DNA from: an uncultured Roseburia sp.
GTDB taxonomy: Bacteria; Bacillota; Clostridia; Lachnospirales; Lachnospiraceae
Length of the DNA: 35,504 nt
NCBI GenBank assembly: GCA_934307185.1
Contig: CAKRCJ010000001.1
Span: 1-35,504 of the forward strand
Reading direction: 5' to 3'
Each line of letters starts with the position of its first letter. Position 1 is the first letter of the stretch. The notes below the pieces were generated by a model. That model did not search any database. It saw only the letters and a list, made by a program, of their open reading frames with translations, and was not told the origin of the DNA. Below, piece after piece: positions 33,724 to 35,504 of this stretch. Both the position numbers and the translations under genes were made by a program.

Positions 33724-35243
33724 AATTTTATCGTCATATGCATTTTAAAGCATTCTTCTCCATTGTCTAATTGAAGCATAAACTTTTCCTTTAACTTATT
33801 AATGCGGTAAAAAACAGTGTTTTTATGCACATATAATTGTTCGGCAATCTTTCCCGGATTGTCAATATACGTCAGATATAACCGCAGCGTTTCCAGAAAA
33901 TTCGTACCGTGTATTTTATCATATTCCGCGACAGCGACAACGCCCGGATGATAAAAACTGCGGATATCAAGTTCTCCTGCGACAATTTCCCCCATGTGAT
34001 AAAAAATATAGTCCGAGTAAAAATAAATCTGTTTTTCCGGGGAAAACTTCCTTCCGAATTCGAAGGCTTTTAATGCCTGTTTATAATACTGCTTCATATC
34101 AATAATATTGTCAAAACGGTTGCTTATCGCAGCCTGAAGCTTATTAATGGAAAGATAATGTGCCAGCATACTGTTTTCAGAGAAAAAGGAACTGTTTTCT
34201 GCCCGGATAAGAAAAACAATATGGCCATGATAAATAACCCACCGGCTGTTTGGCATAATATCGTGTAACTGTCTTGTAATAATCTGCGCTTTTCCGTCAA
34301 AAAAGTTTCTTGCGGAGTCGGTTAAGAGCATGATGTAAAGATTATTATTCATATCCCAGCCGAGATTTGCCATCCGCAGTTCAATGGCAGCACCGTCATG
34401 CACCTCGTTATCTAAAAGGTCAGACAGCAGATAGCTGTGCATCAGCCCCTGGTTTGTCCGGTAAAAATCACTTTTCTGCAATTCTAAGGAAACAATTTTA
34501 CATAAAAAATCAATAATTTCAAAGTCAACGTCAGAAAAAGGATGTCTTGACTCCATCACGCCAATCTGTCCGACTTCAATCCCATGTATATATACAAGTG
34601 CGGTAATCCAGCCGTGAACGGCATCTTTATCCTTATTATAATAAGGGGAGCCTTTTGCCCTTGCCTGTTCGTAAATGTGTGCGCGGTTCATGGCATCAAT
34701 ATTTGATTTTAACATATAGCCTAACGTCCGCTGTTCTTCCAAATCCTGCCTGTCACAGAAAGCAGTGTCATCATTATACATGGCAAGCAGCTTATAACTG
34801 GAGTCGACCACAATAATTGGATTTTCCAAAATCAGGTAAGCGGTATCAATAATCGACTGCAGACCCTGGTTAGAGTGCAAAGCATTAATCAGATGGGCGC
34901 GGCCGCTTGATACTCTTGCGGCATCTCCAAAAAGCTGTGTGAGAATACGCAAAATATCCATTTGTTCGGTTGCAGCATCAAGAGTGATAAGGTTCATTGT
35001 AGACAGATTTTGGTTGACAAAGGACTCGGAAAGCGGTTTATCAGCAATGCATACAAGGGTTAAATGGATATCCGGCAGGGTATCGGGAATGTCTGACACC
35101 TTTCCGAAATATAAAATATTTGCTTCAAATTCCTTTGTTCCAGATAAAAAAGCAAAGGAATAAATATCTAAATTGCGGTCGAACTGGCAAATCCATTTCC
35201 GGCTGCAATTGTGAAAACTTGTCATAATTTTAGTTAACAGCAT
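33705..35243 (-). CDS. PucR/CdaR-type transcriptional regulator
   Basis: The protein (512 aa) ends in the PucR-type helix-turn-helix (about 460-505: LRLYLTYIDNPGKIAEQLYV, then HKNTVFYRINKLKEKF). The middle part (about 120-300) fits a GAF-like sensor (YLILENPIIVVDSSYKLLAMY, ALVYIHGIEVGQIGVME). I place the start at ATG 35243, preceded by AAAGGAG nine bases upstream; the frame stays open to 35372 but that extension runs through the predicted promoter. Such regulators respond to purines, sugar diacids and other metabolites, so the family name does not give the ligand. It converges on the reductase-esterase operon and diverges from the ACP-like gene at 35424, its most likely target. Confidence 0.85.
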   Translation of the reverse strand: MLLTKIMTSFHNCSRKWICQFDRNLDIYSFAFLSGTKEFEANILYFGKVSDIPDTLPDIHLTLVCIADKPLSESFVNQNLSTMNLITLDAATEQMDILRILTQLFGDAARVSSGRAHLINALHSNQGLQSIIDTAYLILENPIIVVDSSYKLLAMYNDDTAFCDRQDLEEQRTLGYMLKSNIDAMNRAHIYEQARAKGSPYYNKDKDAVHGWITALVYIHGIEVGQIGVMESRHPFSDVDFEIIDFLCKIVSLELQKSDFYRTNQGLMHSYLLSDLLDNEVHDGAAIELRMANLGWDMNNNLYIMLLTDSARNFFDGKAQIITRQLHDIMPNSRWVIYHGHIVFLIRAENSSFFSENSMLAHYLSINKLQAAISNRFDNIIDMKQYYKQALKAFEFGRKFSPEKQIYFYSDYIFYHMGEIVAGELDIRSFYHPGVVAVAEYDKIHGTNFLETLRLYLTYIDNPGKIAEQLYVHKNTVFYRINKLKEKFMLQLDNGEECFKMHMTIKLMELGD

Positions 35244-35269
35244 TGTCTGTTTCTCCTTTGGAAAAAGTG

Positions 35270-35285
35270 TTGTGTTCCAACACAA
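35270..35285. promoter_or_regulatory. Possible operator palindrome in the PucR-type gene leader
   Basis: TTGTGTT (35270-35276), CC, AACACAA (35279-35285) form a perfect 7-bp inverted repeat just upstream of the regulator's ribosome binding site. A further TTGTGTT is at 35391-35397, in the leader of the divergent gene. Repeated half-sites on both sides suggest a regulator binding site, perhaps for the PucR-type protein. Confidence 0.4.
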
Positions 35286-35326
35286 AAAAACATCTTCTTT
35301 TTCACAAATCTTTAGTGCGGGATACA

Positions 35327-35372
35327 TTGTTCTGGCAATATTTATTATATATAATTTTCTTAAACAGAGCAA
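35327..35372. promoter_or_regulatory. Overlapping divergent promoters
   Basis: Rightward: TTGTTC (35327-35332), 17 bases, TATAAT (35350-35355). Leftward: TTGCTC (35372-35367), 17 bases, TATAAT (35349-35344). The two -10 elements abut and form the palindrome ATTATATATAAT. Both promoters use the same DNA, so polymerase can occupy only one at a time. Confidence 0.6.
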
Positions 35373-35423
35373 GTAACAAACAATTATCTATTGTGTTAAA
35401 ACATAAAAGGAGGATAAAAAACA

Positions 35424-35504
35424 ATGTCACAGAGAGACAGAGTTGTCGAGCTTATCATTGAGAGAGGCTCAAAATTATGGGGAAAAGATCCATCTGAATT
35501 GAGC
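35424..35504 (+). CDS. N-terminal fragment, acyl-carrier-protein-like
   Basis: The gene runs off the window; only 27 codons are seen. AAAGGAGG lies ten bases before the ATG. The visible peptide, starting MSQRDRVVELIIERGSKLWG and continuing KDPSELS, has the first-helix pattern of acyl carrier proteins (RV.E.I......G.DPSELS precedes the DLG.DS phosphopantetheine motif in that family). The motif itself lies beyond the end, so the assignment rests on the first helix only. It diverges from the PucR-type regulator. An acpS lies about 9 kb upstream in the same region, which fits a carrier-protein pathway. A different small helical protein remains possible. Confidence 0.4.
   Translation, partial: MSQRDRVVELIIERGSKLWGKDPSELS

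Noticed and set aside
33705..35243. Purine-degradation cluster because of the PucR-type regulator
   Set aside because: No xanthine dehydrogenase, allantoinase, hydantoinase or related genes are present; PucR/CdaR proteins control many pathways.
35244..35372. 43-residue N-terminal extension of the PucR-type protein
   Set aside because: It would run through the predicted promoter and the AAAGGAG; the ATG at 35243 is well placed.
1..35504. CRISPR array, tRNA or rRNA genes, prophage or complete insertion sequence
   Set aside because: No regularly spaced repeats, no cloverleaf or rRNA-like stretches, and no transposase, integrase or phage structural genes were seen.

Overview
The window looks like chromosomal DNA of an anaerobic Firmicute of class Clostridia, most likely a gut Lachnospiraceae (Roseburia/Agathobacter-like). 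This is inferred from moderately low GC, strong AAAGGAG-type ribosome binding sites, a CIRCE-controlled Hsp20, an AraR-type arabinose regulon, a fibre-type GH3 glucosidase and NuoF/NuoG-like electron-transfer flavoproteins. It could not be confirmed without a database search.

Layout. (1) 1-2.8 kb: tail of a GNAT acetyltransferase, a gene-poor stretch with decayed coding fragments, a LacA/Maa-type sugar acetyltransferase, mscL on the minus strand, and an azlC-azlD pair whose AzlC has apparently lost its middle third. (2) 2.8-6.8 kb: a soluble PAS/GGDEF/EAL c-di-GMP protein, then a heat-shock unit with a CIRCE operator overlapping a good promoter, hsp20, a 26-codon lysine-rich mini-gene and a strong terminator. 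(3) 6.8-10.6 kb: a promoter with a 19-bp inverted-repeat operator driving two overlapping ABC exporter half-transporters. The second is cut short just after its H-loop, where it runs into an oppositely oriented araC-type gene. (4) 10.6-20.5 kb: carbohydrate region. The AraC-type regulator diverges from a domain-permuted GH3 glycosidase. A leftward operon araA-tal-araD-ribulokinase diverges from araR, with palindromic operators over both promoters. (5) 20.5-25.6 kb: a BmrC/BmrD-like heterodimeric ABC exporter, a small XRE regulator upstream of it, another tiny HTH protein and a PaaI-type thioesterase.

(6) 25.6-35.5 kb is the most unusual part. lysR-acpS (then the thioesterase) diverges from a soluble fumarate-reductase-like flavoprotein. 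Behind that come a fused NuoG/GltD-type iron-sulphur flavoprotein, a NuoF-like protein without its FMN/NADH motifs but with extra ferredoxin clusters, a DUF1097 membrane protein and an HSL-type esterase. A PucR/CdaR-type regulator then diverges, from overlapping promoters, from a gene whose first 27 codons resemble an acyl carrier protein. Together these suggest a regulated catabolic or anaerobic-respiratory module: uptake, ester cleavage, reduction of an unsaturated substrate with NAD(P)H-derived electrons, and possibly carrier-protein chemistry, since AcpS, a hotdog thioesterase and an ACP-like protein lie close by. The substrate is unknown, and the module reading is inference.

How the parts work together: the arabinose block is a complete route from L-arabinose to xylulose 5-phosphate plus a transaldolase for the pentose phosphate pathway, and the adjacent GH3 enzyme may supply sugars. 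Both heterodimeric exporters follow the asymmetric rule of one degenerate ATP site, with Asp in place of the catalytic Glu in one subunit. No rRNA, tRNA, CRISPR array, intact insertion sequence or prophage was seen.
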